NCBI GenBank assembly: GCA_022843805.1
Contig: JALHMY010000030.1
Coordinates: 9,169 to 73,168, forward strand
Length of the DNA stretch: 64,000 nt
Origin: Fuerstiella sp.
GTDB taxonomy: Bacteria; Planctomycetota; Planctomycetia; Planctomycetales; Planctomycetaceae
Direction of reading: 5' to 3'
Below the pieces are notes generated by a model that was not told the DNA's origin, did no database searches, and saw nothing but the letters and a program-made list of their open reading frames with translations. Position numbers and translations under genes: made by a program. Each line of letters opens with the position of its first letter. The stretch's first letter is position 1. Below, piece after piece: positions 39,301 to 47,140 of the stretch.

Positions 39301-39414
39301 ACGAGCTTCAGCGTTCCATCCACAACAACAAGGATTGAAACTGTGCATGTTCGCGCCCTAGATGTCTGCGCCGTCCGGCTTCAGCGTTCCATCCACAACA
39401 ACAAGGATTGAAAC
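24313..39414 (+). CRISPR. Type I-B CRISPR array, 205 repeats and 204 spacers
   Basis: I traced every repeat start from 24313 to 39378 and counted 205 copies of a 37-bp repeat that begins GCTTCAGCGTTCCATCC and ends GGATTGAAAC; spacers are 35-40 bp, mostly 36-38. Only four repeats are imperfect: 26301 and 37533 (first base T and C), 35316 (base 8 C to A) and 38860 (base 2 C to T). TTC.ATCC and GGAT.GAA can pair across a 10-nt loop with one mismatch, a weak hairpin. The ATTGAAAC end gives plus-strand crRNAs, so the leader is at 24140-24312 and the oldest spacers lie near 39 kb. Both terminal repeats are perfect. Six spacers occur twice, leaving about 198 distinct ones. ORFs reading FHPQQQGLK, FSVPSTTTRIET or FNPCCCGWNAEA are translations of the repeat. 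Confidence 0.99.
33174..34061 (+). repeat. Perfect 444-bp tandem duplication inside the CRISPR array
   Basis: Six repeat-spacer units at 33174-33617 recur in the same order and, as far as I compared the spacers, without a difference at 33618-34061. This is a recombination product between repeats, not re-acquisition. Confidence 0.97.
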
Positions 39415-39700
39415 CTGGCATTGGCAAAACGTCCGCAGTCGGCTCGGCGGCCAGCCGTTCGGATCTACGGCGTTTTATGTCTTCGATGTCCAGAGGCGAA
39501 ACTCGGCCCGCCTTGATGTCATCCAGGCCGATTTGAATTTCCGATCGCAACGCATCCAGTTTCTGTTCTCGCCGCCGCAGCAGGTCGAATGCCTCTGACG
39601 CGGTGTCTTCTTCTGACCGAAACCGGCCACTTGCGAGGCATTGCTGCCAGCCAATCCGATCATCTGATTCGCAGTGCTGTTCGATTTGAAACAATGTTTG
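39415..39700 (-). pseudogene. Fragment of a ParD-like antitoxin gene at the distal end of the array
   Basis: The minus strand from about 39700 down to the last repeat reads RIGWQQCLASGRFRSEED, EAFDLLRRREQKLDALRSEI, then GLDDIKAGRVSPLDIEDIKR and RRSERLAAE. This is the pattern of ParD/RHH type II antitoxins (ASGRYxSxSEVxREALRLLxxRE, then LRxEIxxGLxDxxAGRxSPLD). No proper start is present: upstream the frame runs into the REP palindrome. At the other end the frame continues straight into the last CRISPR repeat with no own stop. No partner toxin is visible. It looks like a gene cut by the array end and the RAYT element. Confidence 0.6.
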
Positions 39701-39880
39701 GACTGCGGCAGCCTGCTGCCGCTTTTCGTCCAACAGCCTGCTGTTGGACGAATGTCATTAAACGGTCACGACTGAATGAATTTGAATTCACAATTTATCC
39801 CTTTGATTCTCGACTGCTGACGCAGAAGAGCATTACTCGGCAGCAGGCTGCCGAGGCCAAAGCGGCAGCAGGCTGCCGCA
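39701..39880. repeat. REP palindromes on the downstream side of the RAYT gene
   Basis: Two doublets in opposite orientation. First: GCGGCAGCCTGCTGCCGC (39705-39722) and GTCCAACAG/CTGTTGGAC (39728-39749). Second: CGGCAGCAGGCTGCCG (39839-39854) and GCGGCAGCAGGCTGCCGC (39862-39879). The same palindromes recur on the other side of the transposase gene, so these are its cognate REPs. Confidence 0.85.
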
Positions 39881-39892
39881 GTCCAGGGATTT

Positions 39893-40471
39893 CTATTCGC
39901 CATCTTCGAGGGCAATTTCATCGTACTTGAAACTGAAGATGGTCTTTAGCCATGCGGGGGTGACTGACTGCTCGAACTTCTTCGCACTGCACCATTTCCA
40001 ATCCGAGGCGACTCGCACCAATCCATGATGCACGGCGTTTTGATGGACGTAATTCAGGCGAGCCAGATAGCTCCTCTGAAATGTCAAATGCGTCTCTCTG
40101 AAGTTTTGCCACAGCCGAGTTCTGCCCGGTGTCCTGTCTCGACGGTTCAACTCCTTCGTCGTCAGACTATGCAGTTTCTGAATCATCGCACTGAGCGACT
40201 CTGCCGAGTTTACTCCGACTGGACTATGTGCCACAAAGTGATAGTGATTCGACAAGACGCACCATGCTTCATGCCGCCAGCCGAACTCGACCGCCATCTC
40301 CAGGAGTTTCGTTTCGAACCAATCCTTCATGTCGTCGACTTTAAGCAGATGTTTCTGGTCACGCGTCCGAGCTGTCAGGAAATAGACGCCAGCTTCCGAC
40401 AACCGATGCGGCGGAGCATGAGGCCAATCGAGCGTCCCCTTCGCCGTCTGCTCGGAATCCGGAATCTCCAT
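39893..40471 (-). mobile_element. REP-associated tyrosine transposase (RAYT)
   Basis: 192 residues encoding a Y1/HUH transposase of the REP-associated family (TnpA_REP), which nicks single-stranded DNA at REP hairpins. The metal-binding HUH is H76-Y77-H78 in LSNHYHFVAHSP. The probable catalytic tyrosine is Y141 in LNYVHQNAVHHGLV, matching the family's YxxxNPVxxGLV. WRHEAWCVLSNH and DWKWCSAKKF are further family marks. TGGAG lies 7 bp before the ATG. The gene is intact and lies between REP doublets at 39701-39880 and 40498-40672; it has settled between the distal end of the CRISPR array and the sialidase gene. Confidence 0.9.
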
Positions 40472-40497
40472 AGGAAATCTCCATTTTCTTTTTTTGG

Positions 40498-40672
40498 ACT
40501 GCGGCAGCCTGCTGCCGCTTTCCGTCCAACAGCCTGCTGTTGGACGAATCGCACTTTACGGCCACTGTAATTCGCTTTCAAATAATTGATCTTCCAGGCT
40601 GGTTGGGATGCTGCCATCTGCTTCGGGCAGCAGGCTGCCCGAAGTGAAAGCGGCAGCAGGCTGCCGCAGTCC
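40498..40672. repeat. REP palindromes on the upstream side of the RAYT gene
   Basis: GCGGCAGCCTGCTGCCGC (40501-40518) with GTCCAACAG/CTGTTGGAC (40524-40545), then in reverse orientation CTTCGGGCAG/CTGCCCGAAG (40621-40644) and GCGGCAGCAGGCTGCCGC (40650-40667). The pair mirrors the set on the other side, giving a BIME-like arrangement. It ends 20 bp before the sialidase stop. Confidence 0.85.
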
Positions 40673-40691
40673 AAATTAACTGTTGCCAATA

Positions 40692-43600
40692 TCACTTGCT
40701 GTCCGTTGCTTCACCGTAGAACCAGGATTTGTCGATAACGGCAACCCGGATATCGATCACATCCTGCATCGCCCAGTTCGGCAAATACTCGCAGGTCCAG
40801 TAGTTGATGATGGCGCGACCGTCGCGAGTGAAGCGGCAACCGGGGTTCGAGAACGCTCGTGTCGGGTCGGTCTCGATATCCCGCACATGCTGCCATGTTT
40901 TTCCATGGTCCTTTGAAACGGCTGCGGTCAGCGGACTGCGTTTGCCGAAATGCGATCGGAACATTGGATCGTACGAGTTGTTCCAGATCATCAGCAGGTC
41001 GTTCGTGCCAGGAATCCGGGTTAACTCGGGGCACGATTCCGGCGAGGTCAGGGAACTGGCGAAGGGTGGACTCCATGTTGCTCCGTCATCTTTGGATTCG
41101 GAGAAAAACAGCTTCCCGAGCTGATTCCGCATGACCATCAGAACACGTCCGTCGGCCGTCTGTTCGACATGCGGCTCCATGGCGCCGCGCATCGGCAACT
41201 CGATACGAGACTCCGATACATGCCATGTCCGTCCATCGTCGTCGCTGTAGAGCATGGTTGCTGAATACGGCCCGGTCTCTGCCGGTTTGCCGGGAGCTGG
41301 CGGACTGGCAGGCAGCAGCAGACGTCCCGAAGCGAGTCGCTTCACCGTGGCATTGCATAATGCAAGATCCCGCTTTGCAACGAACTCCACCAGGGGCGAA
41401 AACGTCTTCCCCTCGTCGGTCGACTTCCAAACATGGTTGGTCAGCGAACCTGGTCGATGCTGTCGCATAAACAGAAGAAGAATGGCGCCATCCTTCGCAC
41501 GAATCAGATTGGGCGAATACACATTCAGATCGCCCGGCAGCGTTGCGGTAATGAGTCGATGCTGACCCCATGTGAGACCGCCATCGGACGATTCATGTGA
41601 CACGAAGCGAGTCGTGGCAAAGTCGCTGCCATCGCCACCGAACTCCATCGAAACCAGCAGCAGACGCCCGTCTGTCAGTTCGATGACATCCCCTTCACTT
41701 TTGCGAGGCAGCTCCGGAGTGCTCCTGCTGACCGTCACGATTGTTTTTGTACCTTCGCCACGGTTCGCTGTGACTGTCGCGGCAGGCTGCGGTTTTCCGT
41801 CGGTCGAGGTCTTAGCCAGCAAGTTCGGCTTTGACCACTTTACTCGGCCGACCCACACCGTCCCGTCGGCACCTTTGGGATGGGGTCGTTTGCCCGCGTC
41901 GGGCTCAACCAGCCGCGAGATAAACTCGGCATCGGTCACCCACGACTCATTCGGTGTGATCGCTGAAGCTCCAAAGTTCCCCAGCATGACTCCCCGCTCC
42001 GGCAGAAGCAGCTGCTCGGTACTTCGCATGACCTGAAGGGACTGAGGATTGACCTGAGCCACAAACAGAGGAGCACGATGGCGGGCGATGTGATCGTTAT
42101 TCGCGCCGCGTCGCGTGTAGGACAGGAACAAACCATCGCTGTGCGTCAGCCAGTGCGCCTGAGTATTGTAACTGCCCAGCTCCTTTCCGTCGTCAAACGT
42201 CCATGCCTGCGGCTGACTAAAATTCAGTCCGTCGTCGCTTGTCGCCACGTAAGCCGAGGCATCATTCCGCAGAGTCAGATAGTACTTTCCCTGAAACAGA
42301 GCGAGCGACGGTTCGGCGAATCCCCGCCCGCCGACGATCGAGAACTCGGTGCCATGCCGCAGGTACTTCATTTCAGTGCCATCAAAGCTGCAGTGCAGAA
42401 CGGTATTCAGCCAGTCGCCACCCTGCTTCGGCTGATACTGGATGGGAACGAACAGCGAGCCGTCGGAGTTCACCAGCCACTGTGAACAGCCACATCCGGC
42501 GCGAAAGAATTTCCCATCCGCTTCCGGCATCACCAGTTCTTTCCAGCCGGACCAGCGATCGCTGGCCGGGTCCCAGGTCGCGTACGATGTTTCATAGGAA
42601 TGCGGCATGGTCTGCAGCGAAGCGTAGTCCCCCGAGGCTGTGTAAAGAGTCTTCGCGCCGATCACAAGCAGCCGACCGCTCTGTGCATGCCAGCCCGGTG
42701 TGGTATCGATGACGGCCGCTGTGATGTCGCTGGTCTGCTTTCTCCATGCCAGTTCCGGAATCTCGGCAGGACCAGTCCAGGTCTGACCGAGATCGTCGGT
42801 CCTCATGAAATACAGCCCCGAGTAATGGTCGTCGGCTGCGAGATGCTTCATCAGCGTCATGATCACCGCAGGCTTGCCATCCCTGCCAGCACCAGGAACC
42901 GCCGCCGCCCGGGGGTGGAACCAGCAAAACTCGGGGCTCAACTCCTGAACTGCGCGGTCTGCCATGACGCTGAACGCCAGCCGGGAAGGTTCGGCAGCCG
43001 GGGTCGCATCGGCCGTTGCATCCGGTCGAGCATCGGCTGCAGCCTTCTCTTCCGCAGGTTTCGCCTCGTCGGCAATGCAGTACAGCCGGGTGCGAGTGCG
43101 GACGAAGATCTGTCCGTCGACAAGAGCGGGAGTCGCCGCGATCGGCTCTCCAAAATCGTTGTTGGCGAGCACCTTCTGTTCCGGTCCGCTCTCGATCACG
43201 CTGACCACACCTGGTTCCGACGTCACATAAATCTTGCCGTCACCGTAAACAGGAGCGGACAAATATGACCCATCAGCACCAACTCGCCGACGATCCCAGA
43301 CCTGTTCTCCGTTCGAGGCAAGGAACGAAGCGGTGATCCCGCCCTGCTTAATGAGAAACATGCGGCCATCGGCCACAAGTGGTGAAACAATGTGTGACGC
43401 GGATTTCGTTTTCTTCATCCAGAGCACGTGAGTCTTCGAAACATCGCCTTCTCCGCCGCCACGAACGGCCTGAATCGAGGCGTCCTTCTGAAGTTCACTG
43501 AGTTCCTCTGACAGTTTGTCAGCGTCGGTATCAATTGTATCGCCCAGTCTCGCCTGAACCTCGCTGGCGAGGAGTCCGCCCCGGTTTTTCGGATCAAGAA

Positions 43601-44663
43601 AAGCCTTGTCGATTTCGTCGCCCTCGAGCACCCCATCCCTGTTTTCGTCCCCTCGATCGAATTTCGCCCAGAATGCGTCGGGAATCGACTTACCCGTATT
43701 CAGTCGGTATTTGTTGTTGAGGATTTCGTCGCGAGTGATCTTTCCATCGCCATTAGCATCCGCAGTGACGCGCCACTGATACGAAATTCCGAAGCTTTCC
43801 ACAGAGACATAAATGATGCCATCAAATGTCACAGGGGTTGTCTTAATGTTGCGGCAGAAGACCTCGGTTGCCCATTTACGATGGCCGGTGTTGTAGTCGT
43901 ATCCAATCATTTTACCCGTTCCGGCGATGACGACTTCCGGCCCCTGTGGAGTTTCGCAGATCACCGGATGCGAATAGGAGCACGCCATATCACCGCGATC
44001 ATCCTTCCAGAGAATCTCACCCGTTTTTTTGTCGAGACAATACGCCGCCGGCGAAAGATCGTCGTCCTGACAGAAGAATAACCGGTCTCCATGGATCACG
44101 GGGGACATTCCTGGCCCCCAGTCAAAGACGAAATAAGGCTCGGGAAGTGCTCGCCGCCAGACCGTCTCGCCGGTCTTTGCGTCGAAAGCCATCATGCCCA
44201 GGCGAGCATGATAGACATAGACTCGATCCTCATCCGCAGCCGGTGTTGCGGAGGCGTAGCTGTTGGATTCGTGGATCTTTGGCAGGGCTTCACCTTCGAT
44301 GGGAAGTTCACGTTCCCACTGTTTTCGGCCAGTGGCAGCATCAAAGCAGAAGACAACAAACCTGTTGCCTGGCTTTTCACCCAGCATGGCCGTCGTAAAC
44401 AATCTTCCGGCAACGATCGTCGGGGAACCAATTCCGTCTCCTGGTTCCGCCGACCAGCGAACATTCTTTGTCGGAGAAAACTCAACCGGCAGCGGCTTTT
44501 TTGAAGTCGTGACTCCGGTGCAGTTGAGACCCCGCCACTGCGGCCAGTCCTCTGCCGATAGTGGCTGTGCGGCCAGACAAATTCCGCACGCCGCGATCAG
44601 AACACCGAAGCCAGCACGGGAAATCCGGTCGAATACAAAGCGACGTGTTGCAGTCTGAAACAT
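40692..44663 (-). CDS. Secreted PQQ-like propeller / EF-hand / sialidase-like protein
   Basis: 1323 residues with an N-terminal signal peptide (GVLIAACGICLAAQPLSA). Residues to about 560 form a PQQ-dehydrogenase-like propeller (EDWPQWRGLNCTGV, FDAKTGETVWRRALP, LDKKTGEILWKDDRG); inside it sit two EF-hand loops, DANGDGKITRDE and DENRDGVLEGDE. An Ala-rich linker (ADARPDATADATPAAEP) joins a second half resembling exo-alpha-sialidases, with Asp-box motifs SSDGGLTWG, STDEGKTF, SDDDGRTW, SKDDGATW and SKDHGKTW. The catalytic tyrosine/glutamate pair of sialidases cannot be assigned by eye. A role in sensing or cutting extracellular glycans is an inference. It is unusual to find both propeller types in one chain. 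Confidence 0.8.
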   Translation of the reverse strand: MFQTATRRFVFDRISRAGFGVLIAACGICLAAQPLSAEDWPQWRGLNCTGVTTSKKPLPVEFSPTKNVRWSAEPGDGIGSPTIVAGRLFTTAMLGEKPGNRFVVFCFDAATGRKQWERELPIEGEALPKIHESNSYASATPAADEDRVYVYHARLGMMAFDAKTGETVWRRALPEPYFVFDWGPGMSPVIHGDRLFFCQDDDLSPAAYCLDKKTGEILWKDDRGDMACSYSHPVICETPQGPEVVIAGTGKMIGYDYNTGHRKWATEVFCRNIKTTPVTFDGIIYVSVESFGISYQWRVTADANGDGKITRDEILNNKYRLNTGKSIPDAFWAKFDRGDENRDGVLEGDEIDKAFLDPKNRGGLLASEVQARLGDTIDTDADKLSEELSELQKDASIQAVRGGGEGDVSKTHVLWMKKTKSASHIVSPLVADGRMFLIKQGGITASFLASNGEQVWDRRRVGADGSYLSAPVYGDGKIYVTSEPGVVSVIESGPEQKVLANNDFGEPIAATPALVDGQIFVRTRTRLYCIADEAKPAEEKAAADARPDATADATPAAEPSRLAFSVMADRAVQELSPEFCWFHPRAAAVPGAGRDGKPAVIMTLMKHLAADDHYSGLYFMRTDDLGQTWTGPAEIPELAWRKQTSDITAAVIDTTPGWHAQSGRLLVIGAKTLYTASGDYASLQTMPHSYETSYATWDPASDRWSGWKELVMPEADGKFFRAGCGCSQWLVNSDGSLFVPIQYQPKQGGDWLNTVLHCSFDGTEMKYLRHGTEFSIVGGRGFAEPSLALFQGKYYLTLRNDASAYVATSDDGLNFSQPQAWTFDDGKELGSYNTQAHWLTHSDGLFLSYTRRGANNDHIARHRAPLFVAQVNPQSLQVMRSTEQLLLPERGVMLGNFGASAITPNESWVTDAEFISRLVEPDAGKRPHPKGADGTVWVGRVKWSKPNLLAKTSTDGKPQPAATVTANRGEGTKTIVTVSRSTPELPRKSEGDVIELTDGRLLLVSMEFGGDGSDFATTRFVSHESSDGGLTWGQHRLITATLPGDLNVYSPNLIRAKDGAILLLFMRQHRPGSLTNHVWKSTDEGKTFSPLVEFVAKRDLALCNATVKRLASGRLLLPASPPAPGKPAETGPYSATMLYSDDDGRTWHVSESRIELPMRGAMEPHVEQTADGRVLMVMRNQLGKLFFSESKDDGATWSPPFASSLTSPESCPELTRIPGTNDLLMIWNNSYDPMFRSHFGKRSPLTAAVSKDHGKTWQHVRDIETDPTRAFSNPGCRFTRDGRAIINYWTCEYLPNWAMQDVIDIRVAVIDKSWFYGEATDSK

Positions 44664-44855
44664 ACGGGAGACTCCCAGTGTTGAAGCGATAGTCTGAGGC
44701 CGGGGCGGGGGCGGGATACATGGGTCCGCTTTATTGTCTTAGCGAAGAAAAGTGACGATAACATCTTTCCCTTAAAAACGCAGCCATAGGGCTCAATCGG
44801 TTGTCGAGGGAACCGCATCGAAATTTCGACCAGCTTGAAGTAAGGCGATCTCAGA

Positions 44856-44931
44856 CAATAAGTGTCGCCTTTTGCTCAGCAAAAGGATGCTCTTTCGCGG
44901 AGCGAAAGGCGACTATGGCGGTAACTTCTTG
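44856..44931. repeat. Nested palindromic element, copy B
   Basis: 76 bp. The outer arms CAATAAGT and ACTTCTTG are nearly inverse; inside, GTCGCC pairs with GGCGAC around two hairpins, TTTTGCTCAGCAAAA and CTTTCGCGGAGCGAAAG. Copies C and D have the same plan and nearly the same sequence. Confidence 0.85.
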
Positions 44932-45042
44932 TTTTCCAGTTCCTTAAAGGTCGTTGCCAGGGACCAGGGCGATCTGTAACTCACGATTCATTTTTAAGAA
45001 TCGGAGATTGACAAATGAATTCACTTTAAGACAATGACAGCA

Positions 45043-45095
<53 letters not shown>

Positions 45096-45143
45096 AGTCG
45101 CAGTTAAAACAGAAGAGGCGGCACCCGCTGCGGAGAAACTGGC

Positions 45144-45707
45144 ATGACTAGTGATGACAAGAAGTTGGCGTCGTGTTCAGAGGTGCAACTTACGAGTAGA
45201 ATTACGAAGTCTGTTGTCATGTTGCTCGTGCTCGGAGCTGGGGGGATAGCGGTGGCTTCCCGATTGTCCGCATTCAATGTTTGGACGTTTTTTGGTCCTG
45301 GTTCAGTACGCGCGATTGTTGTCGAACCAGACATTTTTCGAATCGAAGCTACTCCCGGCGTCATTGCAACGGCAACCTTCTCTGTCACAAACCACTCGCC
45401 GAGACCCGTCAGAATTGCAGGCGTCGAAGCATCATGCGGATGTGTGGGATTACCGACGCTTCCGATAACGGTTCACAGCATGGAAGAGGTTGACTTGACA
45501 TTTGATGTCGCTGTTGGGGAATCCTCGCCCGAGAGGGCAGTTGTGAGACATGAGCTTCGGCTTTTTGTAGAACAATCACATCCACAGGTGACTCTAAAAA
45601 TTGATGTGGTTTCGCGACCTGCTAACTCCGCAGATGAAAGTTCAACTTATACAGAGGAATCAATTTTCGTGCCCATTGCAGATCCGACAGTTTCAGAAAT
45701 CCGTTGA
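45144..45707 (+). CDS. Membrane-anchored DUF1573 protein
   Basis: 187 residues. GGAG lies about 9 bp before the ATG. One membrane anchor (SVVMLLVLGAGGIAVASRL, about residues 23-42) is followed by an Ig-like DUF1573 domain with the signature TFSVTNHSPRPVRI and ASCGCVGLPTLPITV. The family is abundant in planctomycetes, usually outside the cytoplasm, and its role is unknown. It precedes a small Cys-rich secreted protein by about 50 bp and is probably co-transcribed with it. Confidence 0.85.
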   Translation: MTSDDKKLASCSEVQLTSRITKSVVMLLVLGAGGIAVASRLSAFNVWTFFGPGSVRAIVVEPDIFRIEATPGVIATATFSVTNHSPRPVRIAGVEASCGCVGLPTLPITVHSMEEVDLTFDVAVGESSPERAVVRHELRLFVEQSHPQVTLKIDVVSRPANSADESSTYTEESIFVPIADPTVSEIR

Positions 45708-45760
45708 AAGTGATGTTGTGTGATGTTCAGTCTCGGTACTCAGTTCGAAGGAGAAAGCGA

Positions 45761-45946
45761 ATGTTCCGAAACACCCGTGTTGTATTTTTGACGATGGTCG
45801 TGCTATGGGGGTCTGCTCAGTCAACTGCACTCGCATTGTTCTGCCAGGGTGCAAACCCCGACTCCTTCAACAAATGTCCACTTGAATGGCAATGTTCGGC
45901 AGGAACGTGTACGAAGGATGGAAATCTGTGCAAATGCCAAACCTGA
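45761..45946 (+). CDS. Small secreted cysteine-rich peptide
   Basis: 61 residues from the ATG of MFRNTRVVFLTMVVLWGS, with AAGGAGA 6-8 bp upstream, one of the clearest ribosome-binding sites in the window; an earlier in-frame start is not needed. A signal peptide ends near STALA, leaving about 37 residues with six cysteines (FCQGANPDSFNKC, WQCSAGTCTKDG, LCKCQT), likely forming three disulfides. I recognise no family. Its location behind a DUF1573 gene suggests a cell-envelope or extracellular role. Confidence 0.7.
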   Translation: MFRNTRVVFLTMVVLWGSAQSTALALFCQGANPDSFNKCPLEWQCSAGTCTKDGNLCKCQT

Positions 45947-46135
45947 ATTCGTATGGCTTTGTCCCTCGCTCATAAAACATTGCTCATAAAAAACATTCCA
46001 TAAAGGCATTCTCATCCAGATTATTAATCGTGTAAAAGAGCAGAACACTGGTGATTTCATGCCAGGGGACTCGTGGCTGCCTCGGCTCACGAGTCCGCTT
46101 CTTTCGACGAAATCACATCGATCCGGAGTCCAATC

Positions 46136-47140
46136 ATGTCTATCTTCCTGATGTTTTCGATCATGCTCGCCCAGTCGGCCGCTCCGCGTCCTCCAGTGAT
46201 TGATCAGGAAGTTCTGGCCCTGGTACGTTCTGAAATTGTACCTGCACTGCGAGAGCGTGAAAAACAACACGGTGGCTTCGATGTTGAATGCACTTTCGAA
46301 GCCTTCGATCTGAATGGTAAACAACCTCCGAAACTTAAGTTGCAGCGGCATCGACGATATGTGGTCACCGATGGCAATCAGTTGCGTTCACTTGAAAGCC
46401 CGGGTGACGGGATCGTCGCTGTGTATACAACGAATGACCGATACGGCTTTCAGGTTCTAAAAAGAGACGGCAGCGACAGCTACTCGCTGCATGAAATCGC
46501 AGAAAATCACACCCAACTGGGTGATTATGGTGGTCTTTCGTCACTGAATGTGACTGACAGGTGTGCCCGTGTGAGTTTCGAATTTGGCGGTATGCCTTTC
46601 GCTGACATGGTTGACGATGATTCGGCAAACTTTGAACTGCTGGAGGCCCAATCTATCGAAGACGCAGATCGACGGATTCGGATTGCCGCTCGCTATCGCG
46701 GCCCGGCAGATCCTTCCCGATGGAAAGGCATCTACTGGGCTGAATTTTCTTCGGAAAAGCCTCATCATACCGTACGCTGCGGAGTGAGCGACGAGGCCGG
46801 TGGATCGAGTGTTTCGGAAGTGTTTGAAATCACCTGGCACGACGACAAAGATTCGGCTGCTGTTCTTCCCAAACGTGTTTCGCGGACCAGTGGTTCGCCG
46901 GAGTATGGTGAGCTGCAAGTCTGCACGTTTGAAATCCCTGTTCCGGAAAAAGTTGATCGCAGCAGCTTCTATCTTCCGCACTATGGGATCTCTGAAGACG
47001 TAATCCCCGACAAAAACCCCCGGTCTGTGCGCCCGCGATCATTGCGATGGTACGTGATTTTGCCCACCCTGGTACCACTTCTGTTCCTGCTGGCACTTTT
47101 CTATTTACGGATGCGCCAACGTACCCGGAAAGCTTCCTGA
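46136..47140 (+). CDS. Membrane-anchored protein of unknown function
   Basis: About 334 residues from the ATG of MSIFLMFSIMLAQSAAPRPP, a short N-terminal signal-like segment; an upstream in-frame start adds 21 hydrophilic residues. A C-terminal segment (ILPTLVPLLFLLALFYL) is one membrane helix ending in the positive RMRQRTRKAS, so the bulk should be outside the cytoplasm. The soluble part is mostly beta and unrecognised. Its stop overlaps the ATG of the glycosyltransferase (ATGA), so the two are translationally coupled. Confidence 0.65.
   Translation: MSIFLMFSIMLAQSAAPRPPVIDQEVLALVRSEIVPALREREKQHGGFDVECTFEAFDLNGKQPPKLKLQRHRRYVVTDGNQLRSLESPGDGIVAVYTTNDRYGFQVLKRDGSDSYSLHEIAENHTQLGDYGGLSSLNVTDRCARVSFEFGGMPFADMVDDDSANFELLEAQSIEDADRRIRIAARYRGPADPSRWKGIYWAEFSSEKPHHTVRCGVSDEAGGSSVSEVFEITWHDDKDSAAVLPKRVSRTSGSPEYGELQVCTFEIPVPEKVDRSSFYLPHYGISEDVIPDKNPRSVRPRSLRWYVILPTLVPLLFLLALFYLRMRQRTRKAS

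Noticed and set aside
24500-39330. Dozens of ORFs on both strands of 60-195 residues with recurring FHPQQQGLK, FSVPSTTTRIET or FNPCCCGWNAEA peptides
   Set aside because: They are translations of the CRISPR repeat in different frames and end inside spacers; no starts or ribosome-binding sites support them.
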